64,000 bases of DNA from Artemia franciscana (GCF_032884065.1 NC_088871.1:19240944-19304943), one strand, 5' to 3'; shown: positions 47,160 through 61,805, counted from the first letter of the stretch. Translations and numbers: made by a program. The notes: generated from the sequence alone by a model not told the origin.

Positions 47160-47350
47160 ATTCTTCGTTATCCCATTGTCTGTGCATATAAATAGATTGT
47201 CCGGTTTACCGACTCTAGAACATGCAACGTATAATTGTCCATGGGAAAAACTATCCGCATTAAGATCTATACCGCATTTTTCTAATGATTGCCCTTGAGC
47301 TTCGTTGATGGCGATTGCAAATGCTAATTCGCAACAGTATTATTGGTACA
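47160..47350 (-). pseudogene. Helitron Pif1-type helicase C-terminus
   Basis: Minus strand: CELAFAINEAQGQSLEKCGI, then DLNADSFSHGQLYVACSRVG, KPDNLFICTDNGITKNVVYL and a stop. QGQSL...HGQLYVACSRV is the last conserved helicase block of Helitron proteins. It is joined directly, with a frame change, to the Rep C-terminal piece SDVNVDRGLHDIVVKNMIHG. Confidence 0.8.
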
Positions 47351-47489
47351 CCTAATAGTTCATAAAAATTCACCATGCATGGTGAATTATCATTCAGTTC
47401 ACCGCAAGGTCCATGTATCATATTTTTTACCACAATGTCATGTAAGCCCCTATCGACATTTACATCAGATATCCAGCATCGCACTGGCC

Positions 47490-48990
47490 CCAAAAACATT
47501 TTAAGTTTTACTATGAAATTCGTCAGTGAGTTCAAATTTTACCGGAACACACGGGCCGTAATGTCATGTCTATGAACCGGTAATTGTCCAGGAAGTAAAA
47601 GTTGCTGTATCTCGTCCCAAGATGGATATAAGTAAATGTAATAAATAAATCTGGACGACCATAGAGACGAACATACGTAATGGCATCTTGAGCCTACTCA
47701 TGCATATGACACGGACTCCCAGGATATGACGAAGGCAAAATCTTTACTCTTCCACTGCTAGTGGTATTATCGTCATTTACAACTGCATCTCGCAAATGAA
47801 TGTACTTTTCAGAGCGGAGCTTGGTCTGATTCAGACGGATGAATCGCAAAGGTTCTGATTCAATCTTTGCATATATCAACGATGTATTTAGTGAAGCAAT
47901 TGACGCCATTTAAAAATATAATTATGTTCATTCTGACGAATCAGTATTCTGTAAGCATAATATTTCATTGCGCTGAATTTCTTATCCATTTCTTTGTTAG
48001 TGGCTGGATTTATCAATTTGATATTAAAGTGATAGCCGTCAGTTCTATCCCGAAAATGATAGGATATTGTAGGGCATCGTAACATCGATGGGTTTCAGCA
48101 ATTCTCGTCAACTGATTGTTTCGCCTATAAATGTAAAAACTGATCACCGGCCATAATGATTGCCACTTCGTTCATAGTTGGAGCATTGTATCTACGCAGA
48201 TGTTCACCAGTAGGCGTTTTGTCAGCAATAATAATAATTTTATGCGTATCAGCAAGCATCAAATCGATTGCTGTTTTGAAGAGACGCACTAAATTATTAT
48301 TATTGAGAAAAAGAGGTTGCGACTGGGAAAAGATAGTCCTTTCAACGCCAGTAGAAATTCCGCAACGTGCATTCAATTCAGCATTGCCATCCCTGATGAA
48401 CTGCAGTTGCAAAAATTTGTGACGCTCACCTGAGAATGGTAGAAGGAAGCCTCCTCTATGATAAATTTGCCCTTTTACTCTGAAAGTTGGCATAAAATTA
48501 CCTTGATCTTCGATTTGGGCACCGAGCGACGTCATTTGGAAACATGAATTATATTTTCTGATGTTTGGTAAAAAAAACAACTCGATTCAGACGCATTTCC
48601 AGTATGCAAAGTATTCAATGACTCTGTTGGTGCACCCAGTTAAGGAAGCTTAACTTTTCCTGAGGCACAACGCATTCCTATTGTTTCGCCATTAAATTTT
48701 AATGTCTTGCAATAGGGACAAATTTCAGACATAATCCCGATTTGAACATCTCGACTCAAGCTATAATCATCGGAAGGGTAGTACTTGAATGCCAGGCGAT
48801 TATACACGCGTTGCTTTTGTAATACATCGACACACATTCTTTTTTTCACTAACTCTGTCAGCCGCAAGCCTGGTTTCGTGTTGCTCTGTTGGTTCCTCGA
48901 CACGCCGTTGTTGACGTAAAGCCACAAGACCGGTTTCACGTTGCTCTGCTCGTTCCTCGACATGCCTATTTTTTTACTACCTCTGTCAGG
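47490..48990 (-). pseudogene. Helitron Rep N-terminal half, copy 1
   Basis: Same blocks as copy 2 with small differences: CPYCKTLKFNGETIGMRCAS (48740-48670), then FQMTSLGAQIEDQGNFMPTF, GISTGVERTIFSQSQPLFLN, LVRLFKTAIDLMLADTHKII, TPTGEHLRRYNAPTMNEVAI, YHFNIKLINPATNKEMDKKF, EPLRFIRLNQTKLRSEKYIH, NSLTNFIVKLKMFLGPVRCW. The Rep HUH and tyrosine motifs that should follow are missing. Confidence 0.8.
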
Positions 48991-49299
48991 CGTAAGCCTG
49001 GTTTCGCGTAGCTTTGGTGTTTCCTTGACACGCCTTCTTTTTTACTATCTCTGTCAGCTGCAAGCCTGTTTTCGCGTTCCTCTGGTGTTTCTTCGACACG
49101 CCTTCGTTGACGTAAAGCCGCAAGCCTGGTTTTGCGCTGCTCTTGTGTTTCCTCCTGGTGTTCCGTTTTTGGGGACATTATAGGATAATTTTCTTAAATA
49201 GCGACGAAGAACACACTGCCTTTCCATATCAAACACCAAAAAACATTCCCTATTGTTCTTCTTGTTTTTTGGTGTTTGAGGATAATTTGTCTTTGACAT
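48850..49299 (-). pseudogene. Helitron protein N-terminus with ~23-aa minisatellite
   Basis: [19 protein letters not shown] runs from 49299, then after a frame change [40 protein letters not shown] and ADRDSKKEGVSRKHQSYAKP. Repeats of ~65-70 bp encode RRRVEETPEERENRLAADRD in one frame, and KKEGVSRNHQSNAKPGLRLT when read +1 after a poly-A indel. Charged N-terminal repeats of this kind are common in arthropod Helitron proteins. Confidence 0.75.
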
Positions 49300-49310
49300 T
49301 AGTGATACTA

Positions 49311-52953
<3,643 letters not shown>

Positions 52954-53097
52954 CAGGGGTGTCGTTTTTTTGTGTGTCGGGAGGGGTAGTTTCTGGGGAT
53001 AATTGGGGGGATATTACACAGCCCATGCCCCTTGACTCTCTCGATATGGAGCCATCCTGGCCTCTCCCGAATAAAAATGCTAGAGCTACACCCTCGG
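52954..53097. mobile_element. MITE-like element, copy A
   Basis: CAGGGGTGTCGTTT ... ACACCCTCGG; the interior shares CAGCCCATGCCCCTTGA and ATAAAAATGCTAGAGCTAC with copy B at 53572. Confidence 0.5.
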
Positions 53098-53440
53098 CAA
53101 GGTGTGGGAGGGGGAATTCCTTTCCAGTATATCTCATGTATGGGCCACTAAGTGTTAAAAAGCCAATTAACCTTGCAAAGAAAAAACTGAAGTAATGATG
53201 TTTAAAATACCGACACAATCCCTAAGTCTCATAAATTATTTGTATCACAAACATCTGTCTGAATTTACGGCCACAGTCTACTTTATCCTCTCTTCTGAAT
53301 AACACTATAATAACAAAATTCTTGCTTCACTCCATTCAGAGAATTTCTATTTATTGGATTTTCAGAGTCACCTCCAGCTTAACTGCGTCCTAGCCCCCCC
53401 CCCCTTCTTAATGCCTGTATATAACCCCACGCTAAATACA

Positions 53441-53571
53441 AAAGCCGTCGTAACCAAGTGGTTGGCACGCTGGACTTCCAATCCTATATTCTTCTTGGCA
53501 GGTTTTTCAGTTCTGGTGTCACTGATTACTTAGAGTGGGGCAGGGTCAGCAGTATGACTATGTAAGCTGAG
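53441..53571 (+). mobile_element. Possible tRNA-derived SINE head
   Basis: GCCGTCGTAACCAAGTGGTT then GGCACGCTGGACTTCCAATC resembles the 5' half of a tRNA with a box-A-like TAACCAAGTGG. The box B region (GGTTTTTCAGTTCTGG) is poor, and no cloverleaf 3' half can be formed, so it is not a functional tRNA. Confidence 0.3.
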
Positions 53572-53709
53572 CCAGGGGTGTCGTTTGGGAGGGCAGTTGA
53601 CCCCCAATAATTTGAAGGAACAAAATATTTTACAGTCCATGCCCCTTAAATCTTCGGGTATGAGCCCCTTTTGTTTCCTTTTATAAAAATGCTGGGGATT
53701 CGCCCCTGG
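53572..53709. mobile_element. MITE-like element, copy B
   Basis: Ends CCAGGGGTG (53572-53580) and CGCCCCTGG (53701-53709) form a 9-bp inverted repeat with one mismatch. The interior matches copy A at 52954. Confidence 0.6.
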
Positions 53710-54659
53710 ATTCAGTTAGAGTTGGCCCAACTCCAAATGAGTGCCTGAAAACATCTAGGGGGTGGGGGGGCATGGAAAGTTTTAGATGATTTTCTTCCAA
53801 CCATGTTTAGTGCGCCCACTTTATATGTGGCTATAACAAGCATTTATAGTCAGAACAACCTTAGTGCTTACAAGCTAGAAGCTTGTTTAATTTAAACCCA
53901 AGTTAAATAAGAGAGGCGTGGGGGTGGATCTTGAACCAAATATTGGGAAGGGGGGCAGTGTGACAAGGGCCCCAATGAGCTAAATCTTTGGGGCCAACAT
54001 GACAATGATGCCAATAATTGACAAATTTATTCTTAAAAAAAAACAGGGAATGAGGGCGGAAGAAAAATACTGAAGGGCCCAGACCACCCCGCCCCCCTGC
54101 ATCCTCCAGTGGGGAGACATTAGTACTGTAAATGATTTTGATCATGTTCAAGAGGTTTTTTTTTATCACTAATGATTTGTAAATGTTATCTATTAGTTGT
54201 TTTCTTAATTTACTTTACTAAGTAGAAATCGACTATAAACTAATTGGTAATATGAAAGAAAAATCCTGAACTTAACCTGTCGCCAAAGGTTTTTCATATA
54301 TTTCATAGAAAACTAAAAGTCCGGCTTTTTTTTCTGGCCCACATCATTAAAGAAAAGAAAACACATACAATTTTTAATACCCAACCATAATGCCCAACCA
54401 TTCTTTTCCTTTTAGGTCAACGTCTTATCACGTTTTTTGGTACTTCAAAACATACGATTCTTGTTGAGAACTATGGTTTCCATAGTGAGAGGGCTAGAAG
54501 GGAGTGATCACCCACGCAGCATCCGTATTGCAGGCTTAACTCAATATATTTCTTCAAATAAATTAGGTCAAAGGTTAAATTCCTCTTCTATATTCATCTG
54601 AAGCATCTAACAGGAAATATTTGAAAATGTTAGCCTAAAAACTTATTTTTTACCATCAT
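53710..54659. other. No recognisable feature
   Basis: No supported exon or element. Confidence 0.35.
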
Positions 54660-55305
54660 AAGATGTGAGGTCGCAAAGCAGCCGAGTCTATGGTGTAGAC
54701 CAAAGCGCAATAGAAAGAAGATTATGTGAAAAATGTGGTTAGCTTACTCGCAATTGATCGCCTGAGATTGAACACATCTGTGATAACTTAGAGGAGAAGC
54801 GACCGTGAGGTAGAGAGTGCTGAGATTCACATGAAGATGCAAGAACATATAAATTACGGTTGAAATCTCCCATTAAGTAAAGCTCACATGGACAAATTCA
54901 TATTGTCTCCAAAAGCTCGTCAAGGATCTGGAAAAATGAAGGGATGGATCCACTTGGAAATTGGTATACATTATCAATAATAAGATCCTTTCTAGAGTCA
55001 AATTCTTTTGAAATTTGATAAGCAGGCACTGACATCTAAAGGTACTTTCTCCAAGAAATATTGGAAACCTTCACAGTCCCTGGCTTGAAACTTTCTAGTA
55101 GCTCCTCTACTAAGAAAACCAATGGTTTAAAATTTCTGGGGGAAGTCTGCTTGACCATAGCTAGGTGTTTATTAAGTTTGGGGTGAATATTTCCTCTGAC
55201 AAGATACGGACACTTCTGCAGAAAGTAGGAGGAATATGGCAGCTGGCTATGCCTCCTAAAATTCTTCAACTTTGTCTTCTTGTCCCTGAAGTTCTCATGT
55301 CCCAC
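54660..55305 (-). mobile_element. LINE endonuclease remnant
   Basis: Minus strand from 55305: KTKLKNFRRHSQLPYSSYFL, KVSNISWRKYL, then in shifted frames DLIIDNVYQFPSGSIPSFFQ, ILDELLETI, CELYLMGDFNRNLYVLASS. Y(R/Q)xPSGS...FF..L...L and GDFN are the classical AP-endonuclease motifs of Jockey/CR1-like LINEs. The GDFN motif is intact but the frame is broken. Not clearly the same family as the 23-26 kb LINE. Confidence 0.65.
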
Positions 55306-55399
55306 AATCTTAAAGTAGTTGCCTAGTCAGTTTAAATCTGATCAGAAAGAGAAATTCTGCTTATATTTATGTGGAAAAGTTTGCTGTGAAAGTATTATC

Positions 55400-55870
55400 G
55401 GAGGGGCCATAGCCCCAGTACGGGCCTCTAATTTTGCAGGTTGAAAATTCTTTTATCATTCTGTTTCGAACGACGGGCAATATGTCTACCTTGCAGCTAA
55501 AATTTGGTGTGGGTGGGGGAGTGTGTTGGTGATGGACGGTTTAGTGGGCCCCTTTGGTTTTTCCAATCATGCAGATTGATAGCTCTTGCATCATTTCAGC
55601 TCAAATAAGGTGATATCTGCACTTTACTGCTTGAAATTTGATGAGGGAGAGCTGGGAGGATCCACTGGCTCACTTTGTTTCTCAAGTAATACAGATTGTA
55701 AATACTTGCTTGATTTCACTTCAAACAAGATGTAACACGCATACCTTTATGTTAAAGGCTTGGTGGTGGGAAGGGTGGCTGGTGCTGTTGGAGGAGGGAC
55801 TAGCTTACTTCGGTTCTCCAATCATACAGATTAAAATAGGTGCTCGATTCCAGTCCAAACAAGTCCATCT
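55400..55870 (+). repeat. Four diverged ~125-bp tandem units
   Basis: The block (T)CTCCAATCATACAGATT...CTTG(C/A)..GATTTCA(G/C)TTCAAACAAG recurs with anchors at 55437, 55572, 55692 and 55827, with G-rich spacers such as GGTGTGGGTGGGGGAG. A 148-codon ORF spans part of it and is probably not a gene. Confidence 0.65.
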
Positions 55871-56556
55871 TTATGGTGCCCACCAGTCAGTCAGAACCTT
55901 GGACTTGGCTCGTTTTTCCACTGGGTTGGAATTTAAACCATTTTTTAATCATATCATCAAAATTTTACTGTTTGGACTTAAGCGGTCAGAGCTTGAAAGC
56001 CATGTGATGGGCTGTTCCCTTTACCAGACAAGATTAATAAAAGAAAAAGTTCTAATAAAGGAAAAAAAGTTAATCTTGTGCTAGAAGTATCTTTTTTGTG
56101 CAGCGAGTCTTTTTTATATCTCATGTAAACTTATTTCAGTAATTAGTTTTAAATTTCTTTGGGATTGAGTAATAAGCCTAAACTCGAAACGGTTTTCACT
56201 ATTTGGAAAATCAAATAACTAAATAACAAAAGAACTACTTTTTGGTGAAAGTTTTTGAAATTACAGCTCTACCTGGAAAACTCTCTCCTAACCCAATAGC
56301 GTTCAAACTCGCATTATTTTGGCAGGGGAGGTAGGAATGAGAAAACACTCCGGGGTTATAATTTTAAAAATAACGTTTTTAGACACCGTATTCATAGTAT
56401 AAATGATATACTAGGGACGTTCATATTCCTAGTATATAAGATTTGACGAATTTTTTAGGATCTAATAGACCTTATTATCATTATCTGAATGATTTTTTTC
56501 TAGATATGACTGTTTTTTGTTTTAGTTTGACTTTGTTTTTTTACACTTTTACCCAG
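55871..56556. other. No recognisable feature
   Basis: AT-rich sequence before the candidate acceptor at 56556. Confidence 0.3.
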
Positions 56557-56791
56557 TTTGAGGAGGATATAATCTGGAGACAACGCAGGGATCTAAGTAA
56601 ATGCAGAAACAATGGATGTTCACCCAAGTTTTTTAAAAAATCTGCAAAGGACGAGGATTGGCTTACTTATTCATGCTTGCACTTAAGAAGAGACAGTGGC
56701 TATTTAGTCCAATTTGGCACCAGTAATACGCTGGACCATATTCGGCTACTGTCATTGGTTTACTGTTTGGGGGTAGATGATTTTCAACCAT
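56557..56791 (+). CDS. Possible exon of unknown gene
   Basis: A long pyrimidine tract and ACCCAG (56551-56556) precede an open segment FEEDIIWRQRRDLSKCRNNG, then CSPKFFKKSAKDEDWLTYSC, LHLRRDSGYLVQFGTSN and a stop at 56789-56791. Composition (Trp, Cys, charged residues) is more gene-like than the surroundings, and a possible donor GTAATA occurs at 56724. I do not recognise the family. The next segment (56777-57004) stays open in another frame and contains more W/P/C, so a transposon-derived gene is also possible. Confidence 0.3.
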
Positions 56792-57012
56792 GATTTGTCC
56801 CGTTTGTACCCGTGCTTCTGCAGTCCACCCAAAGGAACGTGGCCTTTCTTTGTTGCGGCATGCCAGGATTTACATTGCATTCCTTACTTTTTCTTCTACT
56901 GGGCAGGAAGTTTCAATTCGAGCCACTGGTGGGTCTTATACTCGCCTGGACAACCTATAACTGCCAAACCATCTGGACTTTCTGCTCTTGATGATAGTGG
57001 GTAATGAATGTT

Positions 57013-57354
57013 TCAGACTGCAGAGGCGCCATTTGAGGGGGGGGGGGTCAGGGGTGGGCAAATGCCCACCCCAGATTTTCCAGGGGGCCCAAGCTTCCAC
57101 CACAAAGGGCCCTTTTCCGGCCATAATTATCCATTATGTCCAACATAATCCATTCTGTTCAAATGATTTGAATCAACTGCACGCCTATTAGCCAAAGAGC
57201 GTAATTACCTGACGACCTTTGGGGTAATTACGCTATTTGCTATTAATCATTGTAAACTTTGAAAGTAGGTTAGGTTCATAATAAAAGTCACAAGTTCTGT
57301 CAAATGCCCCATGCCCACCCCAAGATTTGGCCCAAATAGCGCCTCTGTCTGACT
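57013..57354. mobile_element. MITE with ~20-bp imperfect terminal repeats
   Basis: Left end CAGACTGCAGAGGCGCCATT; right end, reverse-complemented, CAGTCAGACAGAGGCGCTAT. Both are followed inward by a GGGGTGGGCA(...)TGGGGCAT-like block. Inside, AGCGTAATTACC (57198-57209) and GGTAATTACGCT (57223-57234) form a hairpin. Confidence 0.65.
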
Positions 57355-57454
57355 GAACATTTGCATTAGGTGCTCGTTAATTATTCTTTGGCTAAGTGCA
57401 AATGGCCGCAAATGGCTCGACTCTATGCAACTTCTGGTCAGCCATCTTTTGTAT

Positions 57455-59090
57455 CAAACAGTTCATGGTAACAAACTGTAGTAAGGAGCGACCCGGCCCA
57501 ATAGTAACCAAAACTCTAAAAAACGGAATTTTGATACCAATAGTTACATCTAAAGAATTGCATTTTAATGCTGACTTTAAATATAAAACTTTCATCAAGT
57601 TTAGTGTTACCCATCAAAATTAACGAGCCTGAGAAAATTTGCCTTATTTTAGACAATAAGGGGAAACACCCCTTAAAAGCCATAAAATCCCAACGAAAAT
57701 CACACCATCACATTCAGCGTATCAGAAAACCCTACTGTAAAAGTTTCCAGCTCTTATCTATGAAAATGGGGAATTTTGTATTTTTTTTCCAGAAGACAGA
57801 TCACGGATGCTTGTTTATTTGTTTGTTTGTTGTTTTGTTCTTGTTTTTTTTTTCAGGGGTGATCGTATCGACCCAGTGGTCCTAGAATTTCGCGAGAGGG
57901 TTCATTCTAACGGAAATTAAAAGCTCTAGTGTCCTTTTTAAGTGACCAAACAACTGGAGGGCACCTAGGCCCCCTCCCACGCTCATTTTTCCCAAAATCA
58001 CCGGATCAAAATTCTGAGATATTCAGCATATTAAAAAAAACGAATAACTATGTCTTTGGGAACAACTTACTCCCCCACACTCTCCGTGGAAGGGGCTGCA
58101 AGTTACAAAGTTTGACCAGTGTTTACATATAGTAAAGATTATTGGGGGAAGTGTACAGACGTTTTCAGGGGATTTTTTGGTTGAGAGAAGGGATTGAGAA
58201 GAGGGGGTTATGTGAGGGTAACTTTCCATTGAGGAATTTGCCATGGAGGAAGAGAATTTCCATGAAGGGGGCGCAGGGTTTTCTACCATTATTTAAAAAA
58301 CAAGAAAAAAAATATGAAAAAGTTTTTCAACTGAAAGTAAGGAGCAGTAATAAAACTTAAAACGAGCAAAAATTATTACGTATATGAGGGGTTCACCTCC
58401 TCCTAATACCTCGCTCTTTACGCTAAAGTATTTTTGGTAATTTTAACTATTTCTTCTACGGCGTTTGTGATTCAGGGGTCATTCTTGGGGAATTGGGACA
58501 AAATTTGAGCTTTAGTGTAAAGAGCGTAATAAAAACATATGAATATAGAAGTTCGTTACGTAAGTTAGTTCACAAGTTACGTATATCTTTTACTAATAAA
58601 ACCGTTCGTAAAAAATTAAAAGTTCTAGTTGCTTTTTTTAAGTAACCAAAAAATTGGAGGGCAACTAGGTCTCCTCCCCCGCTCTTTTTTTCTCAAAATC
58701 ATTCGGTCAAAACTATGAGAAAGCCATATAGCCAAAAAATAAATATACAAATTTCATTTTAATTCATGTGCGGAGAGCCACAATCAAAACGTGCATTAAT
58801 TCAAAAATGTTCAGAAAAGTAAATAAAAAGACAAGTTTTTTTTTACTAAAGTAAGGATTAACATTAAAATTTAAAACGAACAGGAATTACTCCGTATATG
58901 AAAGGGGCTGTTCCCTCCTCAACGCCCCGCTCTTTACGCTTTTAAGTTTTTTACTGTTTTAAAAAGTAGAGTTGAGAGAAAGAGTCAAACTTTAGCGTAA
59001 AGAACGCGGGGTGGTGAACAGCTCCTTTCATGTACGGAGTAATTTTAATTCGTTTTAGGTTTTAACGTCGGTCCTTATTTTCAGTTAAAA
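57455..59090 (+). repeat. ~1.6 kb dispersed repeat, plus copy with foldback end
   Basis: Begins with the hairpin CAGTTCATGGTAACAAACTG, then TAGTAAGGAGCGACCCGGCC, GTTACCCATCAAAATTAACG, CCCTACTGTAAAAGTTTCCA, TAGGCCCCCTCCCACGCTCA, GAAAGTAAGGAGCAGTAATA, CTCGCTCTTTACGCTAAAGT, GGAGGGCAACTAGGTCTCCT and GTGCGGAGAGCCACAATCA. It ends with a foldback unit whose arms 58854-58940 and 58994-59083 pair around ~53 bp. No coding capacity. Related partial copies lie at 35.4, 37.1, 39.1, 39.8 and 42.4-44.0 kb. Confidence 0.8.
58854..59083. repeat. Foldback unit with ~87-bp arms
   Basis: Left arm ...AACGAACAGGAATTACTCCG TATATGAAAGGGGCTGTTC ... CTCTTTACGCT; right arm AGCGTAAAGA ... CTCCTTTCATGTACGGAGTA ... CGTTTTAGGTTTTAACGTCG. 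Pairing is imperfect but covers the whole arm. It would form a strong hairpin. Confidence 0.8.
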
Positions 59091-59265
59091 AAAAAACTTC
59101 TTTTTTTTATTTATTTGCTGCAAAGAGCAACAGAGTTTTTCTTAGCATAAGCAATGAACTTTTCCCTTTTTTTTTTTATACCAGCAGTTGGTTAAGATAA
59201 TTATTTTTCTTGGGTTTAACCTGCTTTTTCACTTACGCTTATTTTAAAGGCAATCCATGTTTTAG
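59091..59265. other. Intron end before EEA1-like exon
   Basis: T-rich sequence leading to CCATGTTTTAG at 59255-59265, the acceptor of the next exon. Its pyrimidine tract is modest. Confidence 0.5.
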
Positions 59266-59440
59266 GTCCGAGAAGGATCCAATTCACTGTCTTCCCAGGA
59301 TGACAGCGTTTCAATTAGTAGCCAACTTGCGGTTCCGGCTATTGATCTACCTCAAACTGAAGGGTTCATTTGCCCCACTTGTATGAATTCATATTCAACA
59401 CCCGAGGATTTGCAAGAGCATTACCAAAGTCAACATGTCG
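59266..59440 (+). CDS. EEA1-like exon with first C2H2 finger
   Basis: Acceptor TTTTAG ends at 59265 and the donor GTAAGA starts at 59441; 58 codons plus one base. The peptide starts VREGSNSLSSQDDSVSISSQ, a Ser/Asp-rich linker, then TEGFICPTCMNSYSTPEDLQ and EHYQSQHV. This is a C-x2-C-x12-H-x4-H finger of the EEA1 type. In human EEA1 this N-terminal finger binds Rab5-GTP, using E, F, I, P, M and Y residues that are all kept here (E-G-F-I-C-P-x-C-M...H-Y). It is expected at early endosomes with a C-terminal FYVE domain that would lie beyond the window. The start codon is upstream, possibly at 22826. Rabenosyn-5 has a similar finger and is the main alternative. Confidence 0.65.
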
Positions 59441-61563
59441 GTAAGATGTGAACAGTCAAAGCTTTTAAACAAAACTTTAAATAGAATTTCTGTTTGATAT
59501 TTGATAGTGCAGACGATTGTCTTTATAATTTGTTATGAAATTTAATTGGTCTATTTTTTCCTCAATTTCGTCCTACACCCAAAATAAATCCGCGTTTAAT
59601 GTGTTCGTACAAATGGTCGTCAGCATTCTGTTTTGGGTGAAAAAAATGTGTTGATGACCAAAATTGGTCATCAACATTCTTAGTACACATAATATTTTTG
59701 GTATTAAAAATAAAACTAAAAATTTAACTTATGTCGATTCTGATCCTTTTTCGGATAAAACAGGTGAATAGATGAGAAAATATAAAATGGAAGAGAAACG
59801 AAATTACAAACATCTCGGAACAGGGGACAGTCGTACTCTCTTGGCCTCACTGGATGTTTTAACCTGATGTATTTTACAGTATAATTCTTACGTTCATTAA
59901 CAACAAATATTTGATCTGGTCGAGCTCTTTTATTTCATTCCAAGGATTGATAAAATATAAACCCCGGAAAATAGTTTTAAGGGGTGGTGCCTGAAAATAT
60001 TTTTAATGAGTAATTACAAATTTAAAAGCTCAGTACAAAACTAAATTATCTATGATTCAGGTTATATGACACTTATATCAGTGTTACCAGATGGGACGCA
60101 TTTGTGCCATTTGGTTGCTCGTTCAATATGATTGAAATTTAATTTTTCAAATCGGCACATTTTCTAAGTAATTTCAATTTGAAAATTGGACCCTTGGCGC
60201 ATTTCCACATGAAAAAAATGGTCGTTTTGGTTTATTTTTACTTTTATTGTTGTGCTATCTTATACCAGGCATCTGGTAACACTCACGTGCACTTCTGCAG
60301 ATACTCTGCGGAGAGAGAGAGAGGGAGAGAACGAGAGGAGAAGATGTAAATAGAAGGTGACAGAGAAGCAAAAGAAAGTGCAAACTAGTCGAGAGGCAGA
60401 AACCATATTTCAAAGCAAATAAATTAAAATGCTAAAGTAGAAGGAAAGGGCCTCATGAATAAAGTTTTAAAAGTTTATTTAATAACAGCAACAAAAGAAT
60501 GAGTTAGATTAACGCTGGCTAGGGTGGGTCCAAAGTGAAATAGAGGGCATCCATAGGTACTAAAAGGAAATCTATAAATGTTAGAAGGTAGTAGTCGTTA
60601 CCGTATTGTAGTTCTGGATAAAGAAAAATATACATTTGCTTTTTTTGTTTTTTTTTTTAATATAACCTTTTTTATTCACCGTATAATTTACCTTTAATTT
60701 GTTCTTTATAATAAGATCCTTCTTTTCATTTCCTCCGGAATTTAATTTTATTCAGATATTTGCTCAAGAAATTTTTTATTTGTAAATTTATCAAAATATT
60801 TTATTTATATTTAATCTAGCTGTCCATATTTTTTATTGTTTATTTTCATCAAATTTCTATTAAATTCATCGTTAATCTTTTGGAATAACTAATTAGAATA
60901 TAAAAATTGGACTTGAATCTTAGCACCAAATTTACCCCAGTATAAAGCTGGGTAATTAAAAAAGTAAAAGGGGAAAAAGTAAAATCGTTCGTTTACCGAA
61001 ATCATAACATGGCTGCACTTTAATTCCATTTTATCTGTGGAACTTGTGATTAATTTACAAGCACACAACTGTAACTTGCAGTGAAGCAACATAATATTCA
61101 ATCATTGGATTAATTCATTTCAGATCTATTTGTTCACTTAACACATGGCAAAAACATCTTCCTGATGTCCGACCCTTGGGCTAGACGTTCAATTCACTCT
61201 GGACGCTGGGTATTCAGGCAGTCAAGTGCCAAGCTTTTCTGCTCAACCCTCACTGATTACCTCCAAAACATTGACCTTAAATATTTGACTTCTAAAAATC
61301 CTTTTTTGCTGTTTTGATTTGAAACTGAAATAATACTGAGATTTTGCATTAGTGAAAAAGTAGTTAAGTCTTGTTCCAGCAATGAAGGAAAATAAAACAC
61401 TAAAACTAACCATACAACACCAAAATAACAATAAAATACCAGCAATCAAGTTTTTAAGCAGAGGGGGTTTTACTAGTCAGTAGTGGTTTGCCAGTGACAA
61501 CTACTTTGGCGTAGTTAAAGGGCAAATTGCGACATTTCGCAATGGATCAACATTGGTTTAGAG

Positions 61564-61789
61564 CAGTGGTTCTCGAACTTATTTAGACAATGTTCTCCTT
61601 TTTACCCACAAAATATTTTAGGGACCCCTTCTCAGTTACCGGTACTAAGTAAACTGTAGCTGAAATATAAATAAATTGGCAGTTCTAGAGTCAAAGGGTT
61701 GTCTTTTATTTTTGTTGGCCGGCTGCACACCCCCTACAAATTTTTGCGGACTCCCAAGGGGTACACCTACCACAGTTTGAGAAGCACTG
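61564..61789. mobile_element. hAT-like MITE with 8-bp target duplication
   Basis: Left end CAGTGGTTCTCGAACTT and complemented right end CAGTGCTTCTCAAACTG match at 14 of 17 positions. Flanks GTTTAGAG (61556-61563) and GTATAGAG (61790-61797) are an 8-bp duplication with one change, close to the hAT target preference (nTCTAGAn). 226 bp, no coding. Confidence 0.85.
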
Positions 61790-61805
61790 GTATAGAGGAT
61801 CGCAC

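Noticed and set aside
53441..53520. Functional tRNA gene
   Set aside because: Only the 5' half resembles a tRNA; the anticodon stem and T-arm do not form and box B is poor. Kept only as a possible SINE head.
55638..56084. 148-codon ORF
   Set aside because: Begins inside a tandem repeat array, has no recognisable domain and no splice or promoter support.
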